From assembly GCA_018222915.1 (NCBI GenBank), contig JAAEZI010000028.1, forward strand, positions 1 to 36,383: a stretch of 36,383 nucleotides of DNA, written 5' to 3'. Both the position numbers and the translations under genes were made by a program. A model generated the notes under the pieces. That model was not told the origin of the DNA, ran no database searches, and saw only the letters and a program-made list of their open reading frames with translations. This document shows, in pieces, positions 25,397 through 32,571 of this stretch (its first letter is position 1; the number at the start of each line of letters is the position of its first letter). This DNA comes from Algicola sp. (GTDB lineage: Bacteria; Bacteroidota; Bacteroidia; Flavobacteriales; Flavobacteriaceae).

Positions 25397-27349
25397 ATGA
25401 AATCAAAACTCTTTATCATTTGCATATCTATGGTTATTTTTTCTTGTAAAGAAGACAAGAAAAATGACCTGGTAGAAAAAAAAGACATTCAACAATACAC
25501 CATTGAGCAGTTCATGGATAATGAAGCTGTAAGAGGTGGTAGTTTTTCACAGGACAATTCCAATTTATTAATAACCAGCAACCGCTCTGGAATTTACAAT
25601 GTGTACACCATTCCAGTTAAAGGTGGTGAATTGACGGCTATCACGGCATCCGACAGCACGTCTTATTTTGCGAATTCTTATTTCCCTAACGATAATAGGA
25701 TGCTTTTAAGCGCTGATGGGAATGGCGATGAAATTAGTCATTTGTATGTTCGAGAATTAGATGGTTCTATCAAGGATATTACACCAACCAAAGGTGCCAA
25801 ATCTAATTTTTATGGCTGGTCGGATGATGACGCGTATTTATACTATGGTTCGAATCAAAGAGACCCAAAATATTTTGATGTTTATAAAATGTCCATTGCC
25901 GATTATTCATCGGAAATGCTCTATCAAAATAACGATGGCTTAGATTTCAGTGGCATGTCGAAAGATGAGAATTACATTGCTTTGACTAAAAGCCTGAATA
26001 CGAACGACAGTGATTTGTTTTTATTCAACAGGAGTACCAAAGAAATGCAAAAGATTAATGATACATCAAGTGCGAATTCGGCACAAGACTTTGCGCACGA
26101 CGGTTCGAAATTTTACTATACCACAGATGATGGCGCAGAGTTTTCATATTTAATGTCGTATGATTTAGAAACACAAGAAAAGCAAAAAGTTCTCGAAAAA
26201 TCTTGGGATATTGTGGGTAGTGGTTTTACTTCTAAAGGCACTTACATGATTGTTTATGTCAATGAAGATGGGAAAAATGCTATTGAAGTATTTAACAGTG
26301 ACACGATGACCTCTATCGATTTACCAGCATTCGAAAACAAAAGTATCACAAGTGTTGGATTTAGCGACGATGAAACTTGGATGCGTATGTATGTAGGTGG
26401 CTCGGATGCCCCTTCAGATTTATACACCTATAACCTCGAAACCAAAGAGCAACATAAATTGACCAATGTTCTTAATTCGGCCATTGATCCAGATGATTTA
26501 GTAACAGCCAAAGTGGTGCGTTTTAAATCATTTGAAGGTACCGAAATTCCGGCTATTTATTGGCTTCCTAAACAAGCATCCAAAGAAAACAAAGTGCCAG
26601 CGATGGTATGGGTACATGGAGGTCCTGGCGGACAAACACGACAAAATTATCGCGCCTTAGTGCAGTATATGGTCAACCATGGTTATGCGGTCTTAGCCGT
26701 TAACAATCGTGGCAGCAGTGGCTACGGAAAAACATTCTACCAAATGGATGATAAAAACCATGGAGAGAAGGACCTGCAAGATTGTGTTGAAGGAAAAAAT
26801 TGGCTGGCAGAGCAAGCAGAAATTGATGGTGATAAAATTGGCATTATTGGTGGTTCTTATGGTGGTTACATGACGATGGCCGCACTCACCTACACACCTG
26901 AAGAATTTGATGTTGGCGTAAATATTTACGGTGTTACCAATTGGATACGTACCTTAAAAAGTATTCCTCCTTATTGGGAATCTTTTAGAGAATCTTTATA
27001 TCTCGAACTTGGAGATCCGTATACTGCCGATTCTGTTAGGTTAAAAAGAATATCGCCATTATTTCATACAGATAAAGTTACTAAGCCACTGATAGTGCTG
27101 CAAGGCGCACAAGACCCTAGAGTCCTTCAGGTGGAATCCGATGAGATTGTTCAAGGCGTCCGAAAAAATGGTGTCCCTGTGGAATATGTACTGTTTGAAG
27201 ATGAAGGACATGGCTTCGTTAAAAAGGCAAATCAAATTGAGGCTTACAGTCGCATCTTAAAATTTCTGGACACCCATCTGAAAGAAGAAGGCAAACCTAT
27301 TGATGGTGAAACACCTTCCACCGAAATTGACGTAGAGAAATCTGAGTAA
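25397..27349 (+). CDS. S9-family prolyl oligopeptidase-like peptidase, lipoprotein
   Basis: 650 aa. MKSKLFIICISMVIFSC is a lipoprotein signal (Cys 17), and the following residues KEDKK resemble surface-export signals of Bacteroidota lipoproteins. Residues about 40-380 form a beta-propeller. The alpha/beta-hydrolase domain is at about 395-630: oxyanion-region text WVHGGPGGQ, nucleophile S487 in GGSYGGYM, D573 in GAQDPRV and H605 in DEGHGF. The catalytic triad is complete, so it should cleave peptides after proline or small residues, probably outside the inner membrane. It lies 22 nt after the BNR gene. A strong bidirectional hairpin ends the unit. Confidence 0.92.
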   Translation: MKSKLFIICISMVIFSCKEDKKNDLVEKKDIQQYTIEQFMDNEAVRGGSFSQDNSNLLITSNRSGIYNVYTIPVKGGELTAITASDSTSYFANSYFPNDNRMLLSADGNGDEISHLYVRELDGSIKDITPTKGAKSNFYGWSDDDAYLYYGSNQRDPKYFDVYKMSIADYSSEMLYQNNDGLDFSGMSKDENYIALTKSLNTNDSDLFLFNRSTKEMQKINDTSSANSAQDFAHDGSKFYYTTDDGAEFSYLMSYDLETQEKQKVLEKSWDIVGSGFTSKGTYMIVYVNEDGKNAIEVFNSDTMTSIDLPAFENKSITSVGFSDDETWMRMYVGGSDAPSDLYTYNLETKEQHKLTNVLNSAIDPDDLVTAKVVRFKSFEGTEIPAIYWLPKQASKENKVPAMVWVHGGPGGQTRQNYRALVQYMVNHGYAVLAVNNRGSSGYGKTFYQMDDKNHGEKDLQDCVEGKNWLAEQAEIDGDKIGIIGGSYGGYMTMAALTYTPEEFDVGVNIYGVTNWIRTLKSIPPYWESFRESLYLELGDPYTADSVRLKRISPLFHTDKVTKPLIVLQGAQDPRVLQVESDEIVQGVRKNGVPVEYVLFEDEGHGFVKKANQIEAYSRILKFLDTHLKEEGKPIDGETPSTEIDVEKSE

Positions 27350-27383
27350 TCAAGGAAAATGACACATACAACATACCATCAAA

Positions 27384-27414
27384 AAAAGCTTGGGGCCATG
27401 GCTCCCAAGCTTTT
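27384..27414. terminator. Bidirectional terminator between the S9 peptidase and the Usp gene
   Basis: AAAAGCTTGGG pairs with CCCAAGCTTTT, with GCCATGGC forming an inner pairing. The arms are A-rich on the left and T-rich on the right, so the hairpin has a U-run in both directions. It serves both convergent genes. Confidence 0.88.
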
Positions 27415-27441
27415 TATTTTTATTGATTGATTTAGAACTTA

Positions 27442-28263
27442 CTATATTTTAAAAGTAATGACTGGTAACGTAGAATGGTTTGCCACATCTTCTGAAACGC
27501 TTCCTGTAAAGAAATGAGCCAATCCTTTTCTACCATGTGTTGGGACAGCAATTAAATCCGCTCCTAATAGATTAGATGCATTTAAAATTCCTTTTTCTAC
27601 GGTATAGTCAGAAGTGTAATGCACATCATTCAACTTTCCTAAATCGCCATCTGCCTTCTTCAGAAAATTGGCCACCTTAGACTCCATTTCTGCGGTACTA
27701 TTAAACCCTTCACCAGGCACATTCACGTGTATGAGTTTGAGATTTCCAAAAAGTTTGGAAGCCTTTAAGTATGGCTCTACCATTTCATCTGAAAAATCAC
27801 AAGCAAACGTTACCGTGTCAAAATTTAAATTGCTAGGTTTTTGCTTTACTACTAATACTGGGATTTCAGAATAGCGAACAACTTTCTCTGTATTCGATCC
27901 TACAAAAATCTCAGATAAACCACTGGTTCCATGTGATCCCATCACAATCATATCAGCATCGTGTTCTTCGGCAACTTCAGCAACTTCACTAAAGACTTTA
28001 AAGTGTTTCACAATGGGTGTAACATTGATGTCTTGAAGAAAATCTTTGTCCAAAAATTCGTCAAATTTCTTTTCTGCTAATTTTAAGAAAAATACCATTT
28101 TCTCATTATGAGCATCGGTAGAATCCGTAACACGTCCTCTGTCAATTTCGAGCATGTGTAAAACGATAAGTTCTGCGTTATTTCTTTTAGCCATAATTGC
28201 TGCAGTTTCCAAAGCATATTCAGAATATTCGGAAAAATCTACAGGTACTATTATCTTGTCCAT
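27442..28263 (-). CDS. Universal stress protein with two Usp domains
   Basis: 273 aa. Two tandem Usp folds: residues about 1-145 begin MDKIIVPVDFSEYSEYAL and end with the ATP-binding pattern GSHGTSG … GSNTEKVVRYSEIPVLVV. Residues about 150-273 end with PTHGRKGLAHFFTGSVSEDVANHSTLPVITF. Both halves keep the G-x2-G-x9-GS pattern of nucleotide-binding Usp proteins. It is cytoplasmic. It lies 78 nt after hemN on the same strand with only a weak hairpin between, so part of its transcription may come from the Fnr-type hemN promoter. That would fit the usual induction of Usp proteins at low oxygen. Confidence 0.92.
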   Translation of the reverse strand: MDKIIVPVDFSEYSEYALETAAIMAKRNNAELIVLHMLEIDRGRVTDSTDAHNEKMVFFLKLAEKKFDEFLDKDFLQDINVTPIVKHFKVFSEVAEVAEEHDADMIVMGSHGTSGLSEIFVGSNTEKVVRYSEIPVLVVKQKPSNLNFDTVTFACDFSDEMVEPYLKASKLFGNLKLIHVNVPGEGFNSTAEMESKVANFLKKADGDLGKLNDVHYTSDYTVEKGILNASNLLGADLIAVPTHGRKGLAHFFTGSVSEDVANHSTLPVITFKI

Positions 28264-28341
28264 GTTTTTATGTTTTAAATTTGAGTTCTTGAAAATACAA
28301 GTTATTGTATAAGTATGAAAATATTTTAAGCGATTATTCGT

Positions 28342-29706
28342 TTAAACCGTCATTGAAAATAAACGTGTACTCGGCTGTTTGCGTTGTAATAAAACATCGA
28401 ATGCCATACAAACATTCCGCACATAAGGTTGACCTTTAGCCGTGACCTTTAAGCCATGTTTCTTAAATTCAACCAAACCATCTAAGGCCATTTCCTGCAA
28501 TTTAAATACGACGTCTTTGAGCTCATCTATATATAATGTAGCTGTTGACCATTCAGTTTCAAAATGACACATTAAATTTAAAATGTGCTGTCTTACAACT
28601 AAATCTTCTCTATTAAGAATATGACCTCGGTATACAGGAATCATGTTCTGGTCTAACATATGGTAATAGGCCTCTATGCCTTTAACATTTTGAGAAAACC
28701 CATACCAGCTATCACTAATTGACGAGACCCCTAAACCAATCATTGCTTGAGTTTTAGAGGCTGTGTAGCCCATAAAATTTCGGTGTAAGGTATGATCTTT
28801 CATCGCTTTAAACAAGGTGTCCGATTCTAAAGCAAAATGATCCATCCCAATTTCATGATATCCCGTTTTACTTAATAGCGATTTGCCCAATTCATACTGT
28901 GCTCGTTTCACTTCACCTGAAGGCAAATCAGCGTCCTTATAACCACGTTGACCATTCCCTTTTAACCAAGGGACATGTGCATAACTGTAAAAAGCAATTC
29001 GATTTGGCATCATCGTTTTAGTGATCTCTATGGTTTTAGCCACATGTGCTTCTGTTTGAAAAGGCAAACCAAAGATTATATCGTGACCAACGGATGTATA
29101 GCCAATGTCTCTTGCTGTGTGTGTCGCTTCTTCAACATGCGCAATTGGTTGTATTCTATGGATAGCTTTTTGAACCGTTTCGTTATAATCCTGAACTCCA
29201 AAACTCACACGTCTGAAACCCAGATCATAGAGTGTTTGAAGATGTTCTCGCGTTGTATTATTAGGATGTCCTTCAAAACTAAACTCATGCTGTTGATCAA
29301 TATTTGCACGTCTTAAAATTCCTTTAATTAAGAACTCTAAATTTTCTGGTGAGAAAAAAGTGGGTGTTCCACCTCCAAGATGTAACTCCTTGATGTTTGG
29401 TCGACTAGGAAGCAAGTCACAATACAAACTCCATTCTTTTAAAACCGCTTTTATGTAAGGCAGCTCGACGTCATGTCGCTTGGTGATTCGTTTATTACAA
29501 CCACAGAACGTGCACATGCTCTCGCAAAATGGCAAATGAATGTATAAACTAATACCTTCACGCTCATTACTTTCTACAAAAGAAGTGACAAGTGATGCTT
29601 TCCATTGTTTTAAGGAAAAAGAATTTGGGTCCCAATAAGGAACAGTTGGATAACTCGTATAACGCGGACCAGCCACATTATACTTATTGACTAAAGAATT
29701 GCACAT
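28342..29706 (-). CDS. hemN: Oxygen-independent coproporphyrinogen III oxidase (radical SAM)
   Basis: 454 aa from ATG 29706. The longer frame to 29742 is excluded because its first codon lies upstream of the predicted -7 element. The radical SAM cluster motif is C61-ESM-C65-TF-C68 followed by GC (LPFCESMCTFCGC). The N-terminus NKYNVAGPRYTSYPTVPYW is the HemN signature, as is LHLGGGTPTFFSPE. The HemN C-terminal domain fills about 340-454. It converts coproporphyrinogen III to protoporphyrinogen IX without oxygen, using S-adenosylmethionine. It thus makes haem for the cbb3 oxidase when oxygen is scarce. Its promoter carries the same palindrome as the cco operon. Confidence 0.95.
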   Translation of the reverse strand: MCNSLVNKYNVAGPRYTSYPTVPYWDPNSFSLKQWKASLVTSFVESNEREGISLYIHLPFCESMCTFCGCNKRITKRHDVELPYIKAVLKEWSLYCDLLPSRPNIKELHLGGGTPTFFSPENLEFLIKGILRRANIDQQHEFSFEGHPNNTTREHLQTLYDLGFRRVSFGVQDYNETVQKAIHRIQPIAHVEEATHTARDIGYTSVGHDIIFGLPFQTEAHVAKTIEITKTMMPNRIAFYSYAHVPWLKGNGQRGYKDADLPSGEVKRAQYELGKSLLSKTGYHEIGMDHFALESDTLFKAMKDHTLHRNFMGYTASKTQAMIGLGVSSISDSWYGFSQNVKGIEAYYHMLDQNMIPVYRGHILNREDLVVRQHILNLMCHFETEWSTATLYIDELKDVVFKLQEMALDGLVEFKKHGLKVTAKGQPYVRNVCMAFDVLLQRKQPSTRLFSMTV

Positions 29707-29723
29707 ACCTAAACAATTTGATT

Positions 29724-29767
29724 CAAAATTAAGCCCTAGCAACCGTTTAAAACATGATATAAATCAT
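29724..29767 (-). promoter_or_regulatory. Fnr-like box and -7 element of hemN
   Basis: ATGATATAAATCAT at 29754-29767 (centre 29760.5). On the minus strand a perfect TAATTTTG lies at 29724-29731 and begins 29.5 bp from the centre, the same geometry as in front of ccoI, ccoS and the CBS gene. The transcript would start near 29717, about 11 nt before ATG 29706. Confidence 0.8.
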
Positions 29768-29795
29768 ATCTCGAAAATTATATGAAAAATTTTCT

Positions 29796-29821
29796 ATCAA
29801 TTTAAATATTGATTATCTTTC
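29796..29821 (+). promoter_or_regulatory. Candidate operator and -7 element of the superoxide dismutase gene
   Basis: ATCAAT-N6-ATTGAT (29796-29813) is a perfect 6+6 bp inverted repeat. It abuts TATCTTTC (29814-29821), which fits TAnnTTTG except for the last base and sits 25 nt before the start codon. A repressor bound here would block the promoter. The hemN box at 29754-29767 is too far away (53.5 bp) to act as in the other four promoters. Confidence 0.4.
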
Positions 29822-29845
29822 AACATAAATAAAACAACTATTAAA

Positions 29846-30469
29846 ATGAAACATGCAATTTTATACATTTCGATATTAGCTTTAACCTTTAGCACAGCTT
29901 GTAAATCTGATAAAAAAGAAGAGGCTAAAGAAGCTACGGAAATGACTACTGAAACAGAAGAAACCGTTACAACTCCAAAAACCACAAGTACAGAGGAGCC
30001 TGCCTATTATGCCGATAAGAAAAAACTTACCATGGCTCTTGAACCTAAGAGTGATAGTAAGGTCTCAGGAAACATTGTTTTTACTCAAGACAATGGCGCT
30101 GTTACGATGGTTGCAGTGATAAGTGGTCTATCGGAAGGAGAACATGCGATTCATATTCATGAAAAAGCAGACTGCTCCTCAGATGATGGCAAGTCTACAG
30201 GAGGTCATTGGAATCCAACAGGTGAACCACATGGAAAATGGGGAGATGACGCTGGTTACCACAAGGGAGATATTGGTAATTTAACAGCTGATGCCAATGG
30301 TCATGCTACCATCACAAAAGTTACCGACGAGTGGTGCATTGGTTGTGGCGATGATACTAAAGATATCCTTGGAAAGGCCATTATTGTGCATCAAGGTGTT
30401 GATGATTTCAAATCACAACCGTCTGGAGCTGCTGGGACACGTGTAAGCTGTGGTGGTATTATTCAATAA
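29846..30469 (+). CDS. sodC: Cu/Zn superoxide dismutase lipoprotein
   Basis: 207 aa. A lipoprotein signal ends in STAC (Cys19), followed by a Glu/Thr-rich linker (about 20-52). The SOD domain spans about 58-207. Copper ligands are H103, H105, H121 and H182; zinc ligands are H121, H129, H139 and D142 (GGHWNPTGEPHG … GYHKGDIGN). C110 and C202 form the conserved disulphide. All catalytic positions are present. It removes superoxide in the envelope. An additional CIGC pair (164-167) is found in many Bacteroidota members. Divergent from hemN. Confidence 0.95.
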   Translation: MKHAILYISILALTFSTACKSDKKEEAKEATEMTTETEETVTTPKTTSTEEPAYYADKKKLTMALEPKSDSKVSGNIVFTQDNGAVTMVAVISGLSEGEHAIHIHEKADCSSDDGKSTGGHWNPTGEPHGKWGDDAGYHKGDIGNLTADANGHATITKVTDEWCIGCGDDTKDILGKAIIVHQGVDDFKSQPSGAAGTRVSCGGIIQ

Positions 30470-30489
30470 AACGCATATTTAATTCAAAA

Positions 30490-30517
30490 ATGATATTCTA
30501 CTATAATAGAATATCAT
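30490..30517. repeat. 11-bp perfect hairpin between sodC and the ECF sigma gene
   Basis: ATGATATTCTA pairs with TAGAATATCAT around a 6-nt loop (CTATAA). It lies 20 nt after the sodC stop and 31 nt before the sigma factor start. No U-run follows on plus, so it is either a weak terminator or a binding site for a dimeric regulator. Confidence 0.5.
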
Positions 30518-30548
30518 AGATTTCGGTAAATCAACCGACTACAACTAT

Positions 30549-31079
30549 ATGGAACTAGACCAGTTAATTGCCAATTTTCAAAATAAGGACGAAAAAGCAT
30601 TTGAAAAATTGTACAACATGTACAGTGACAGTATGCATGGCGTCATATATAATATTGTAAGAGACCATGATATCGCTGAGGAAGTCATGCAAGATGTGTT
30701 TATTAAAGCATGGCACAAAGCAGATTCCTATAATGCGAGTAAAGGTCGATTTTTTACGTGGATATTAAACATATCTAGGAACGCAGCCATTGATAAAACA
30801 CGTTCCAAAGCCTTTAAGAACTCTGGCAAAAACCTTAATTCAGAATTTTTCGTAGATATTCTTGAGACCAGCGAAAGTCTTGATGACAAGACCGATGCTA
30901 TCGGAATAAAAAAATTCGTCAATAAGCTAGCCAAAAAGTGTGTTGAAGTTATTGAATTGCTTTACTTTAAGGGTTATACCCAAAAAGAAGCTTCAGAAAC
31001 CTTGGAAATGCCCATAGGAACTGTCAAGACGCGAAATAGAAATTGTATTAAGGAATTAAGAGAAATGGTATTAAATTAA
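30549..31079 (+). CDS. ECF-family RNA polymerase sigma factor (SigK/RpoE-like)
   Basis: 176 aa. Sigma region 2 (about 8-80) contains EKLYNMYSDSMHGVIYNIVRD, DIAEEVMQDVFIKAWHKA and the DNA-melting text GRFFTWILNISRNAAIDKTRS. Region 4 (about 120-172) contains CVEVIELLYFKGYTQKEASETLEMPIGTVKTRNRN, a helix-turn-helix for the -35 element. No regions 1 or 3 are present, as expected for the ECF class. The next gene, separated by a single base, encodes its membrane anti-sigma factor. The partner gene type (RskA) places it in the SigK-like group. Confidence 0.94.
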   Translation: MELDQLIANFQNKDEKAFEKLYNMYSDSMHGVIYNIVRDHDIAEEVMQDVFIKAWHKADSYNASKGRFFTWILNISRNAAIDKTRSKAFKNSGKNLNSEFFVDILETSESLDDKTDAIGIKKFVNKLAKKCVEVIELLYFKGYTQKEASETLEMPIGTVKTRNRNCIKELREMVLN

Positions 31080-31080
31080 A

Positions 31081-31884
31081 ATGGATATTAAGGCATACAT
31101 AGAATCTGGAATACTTGAACTATTTGTGGCCGGAAAACTTTCCGAAGCCGAAAATAAAGACGTTCAAGAAATGATGATAAAACATCCTGAAATTCTTCAG
31201 GAAGTTTTAGAAATCGAATCGGCTGTGATTAAATTATCAGCGGCCATGTCTCCAAAAGACAATAAGCATTTATTACAACTCATTAAAGACAAATTAAATT
31301 TTGACAATAATGACGTGAAGGTTGTTTCTATAGAAAAAGCGCGCTACAACTGGTTGACTTATACAGGTTGGGCTGCTGCATTAATTGTTGGAGCTGGCTT
31401 ATTATGGACCATGAACCAAAATCAGCAATTAGAAACACAAGTATCAGACCTTGATATTGAAAACCTCTATTTAGAGAATCAAATTGAAAAGGCGAAATCT
31501 GATTTAGCGGTCAAAGAAAATTTGCTCAATGTATTAAGAGACCGAGATATCATCTCTGTTCCGTTAGGCGGACAAGGTGACTTTGCTGATTCTTATGCTA
31601 AGGTTTACTGGAATAAGGAGGATAATAGTATTTATTTAGATGCTCAAGGATTACCGAATGCTCCAGAAGGAAAAGTTTGGCAAGTGTGGTCGTTAACATT
31701 GAACCCGTTAACACCTACAAGTTTAGGTACTATTGACAATTTCAATGAAGATGCCAATAAGATATTTAATATTGAAAACGCGAATGAAAGTCAGGCCTTT
31801 GGTATCACCTTAGAGCCAGCAGGTGGTAGTGAATCACCAACGATGGAACAACTTTATACGCTAGGTGTTGTATCACAACCATAG
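31081..31884 (+). CDS. Anti-sigma factor of the RskA family
   Basis: 267 aa. The N-terminal ~75 residues form the cytoplasmic anti-sigma helical domain (ESGILELFVAGKLSEAENKDVQEMMIKHPEI). One membrane helix (about 92-111, WLTYTGWAAALIVGAGLLW) is followed by a coiled coil (about 113-155). The periplasmic RskA C-terminal domain contains the conserved core GKVWQVWSLTLNPLTPTSLGTID. It should hold the sigma factor at the membrane until an envelope signal triggers release. It starts 1 nt after the sigma gene's stop and is followed by a strong terminator, so the pair is a complete unit. Confidence 0.92.
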   Translation: MDIKAYIESGILELFVAGKLSEAENKDVQEMMIKHPEILQEVLEIESAVIKLSAAMSPKDNKHLLQLIKDKLNFDNNDVKVVSIEKARYNWLTYTGWAAALIVGAGLLWTMNQNQQLETQVSDLDIENLYLENQIEKAKSDLAVKENLLNVLRDRDIISVPLGGQGDFADSYAKVYWNKEDNSIYLDAQGLPNAPEGKVWQVWSLTLNPLTPTSLGTIDNFNEDANKIFNIENANESQAFGITLEPAGGSESPTMEQLYTLGVVSQP

Positions 31885-31911
31885 ATAATACAAACAAATA
31901 GTTACCAATAG

Positions 31912-31944
31912 AAAAGCATCAAAAATAATTTGATGCTTTTTTTT
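31912..31944 (+). terminator. Rho-independent terminator of the sigma/anti-sigma operon
   Basis: AAAAGCATCAAA pairs with TTTGATGCTTTT (12 bp) around a 5-nt loop and leads into a run of eight T. It begins 28 nt after the anti-sigma stop codon. Confidence 0.93.
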
Positions 31945-32134
31945 GCTCCTGTAAGAAGCGCTAATCTCAATATTAATTCGGGAGTTTGCCAAAACTTTAT
32001 TAAATTTTTGCACTATGAGACACTTATTTATTTATGGAACTAAACGAGCTGTTAACTAACAATCTTGTTATGATGCTTTTTTATCCAATCGTTCTTTTCA
32101 ATTGCTAACGCTAAACAGACATTCACTACAATTG

Positions 32135-32450
32135 GTTTCTACTATCAATTTAGCCTATTGAATCATTTGTCTAGAATTTACATCTCAATAACGCCTTAAT
32201 CAACGGCATTAGGGATTTCAAATTCTCTGTTTGGGCTGATCTAACTTTCAAAAGTTTTATAACATAGCGCCTCTAAAAGATCTTGAATGGTTCCCTTTGA
32301 ACTAAAGCAGATGCTGACTACTCTGACTACAAAAATTGATAACGAGACGTTGCTTTGTTTGAAGATAAGTGGTTTCAAGACGGTGTTCAGAGAGATCTCA
32401 ACGACTATTATAAAACAAGAAAACACCTACTTACAGACTCGAAGTAGGTG
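32135..32450 (+). pseudogene. Possible decayed coding remnant (low confidence)
   Basis: The 31945-32571 stretch has no full gene. Protein-like pieces occur on plus in different frames: NGIRDFKFSVWADLTFKS at about 32198-32251, SNFQKFYNIAPLKDLEWF at 32240-32293, ELKQMLTTLTTKIDNE at about 32299-32346, and a 34-codon tail with FEDKWFQDGVQRDLNDYY that stops at 32447. They follow each other with frame changes and intervening stops, as expected for a gene with several frameshifts. The stop lies within a hairpin CACCTACTT/AAGTAGGTG (32424-32450), as if a terminator overlapped the old gene end. No family is recognised. Chance reading frames in AT-rich DNA cannot be excluded. Confidence 0.22.
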
Positions 32451-32461
32451 CTTTCCACTAA

Positions 32462-32500
32462 CAAAAAAACTCTAAAATACCATAACATCAGCCATGGTAT
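32462..32500 (-). terminator. Terminator after the TonB-dependent receptor
   Basis: On the minus strand ATACCAT (32494-32500) pairs with ATGGTAT (32477-32483) around a 10-nt loop. It is followed by TTTTAGAGTTTTTTT. It is 72 nt past the receptor's stop codon. A second hairpin, CACCTACTT/AAGTAGGTG at 32424-32450, lies further downstream and could act as backup. Confidence 0.55.
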
Positions 32501-32571
32501 GTCTTAAGTACCCTTAATCAATTTAATGTTAGTTTTAACCAAGTAATTCCCTCAAATTATTGGTAAAATCT

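Noticed and set aside
29707..29742. Longer start for hemN adding 12 residues
   Set aside because: Those codons overlap the -7 element (29724-29731). The ATG at 29706 gives a normal HemN N-terminus.
29796..29813. ATCAAT-N6-ATTGAT as an E. coli-type Fnr box
   Set aside because: The consensus TTGAT-N4-ATCAA has the half-sites in the opposite order. This palindrome also abuts the -7 element, a repressor-like place.
32287..32475. 62-codon frame on plus as an intact small gene
   Set aside because: No signal peptide, no start signal and no family resemblance. It is better explained as part of a possible decayed sequence.
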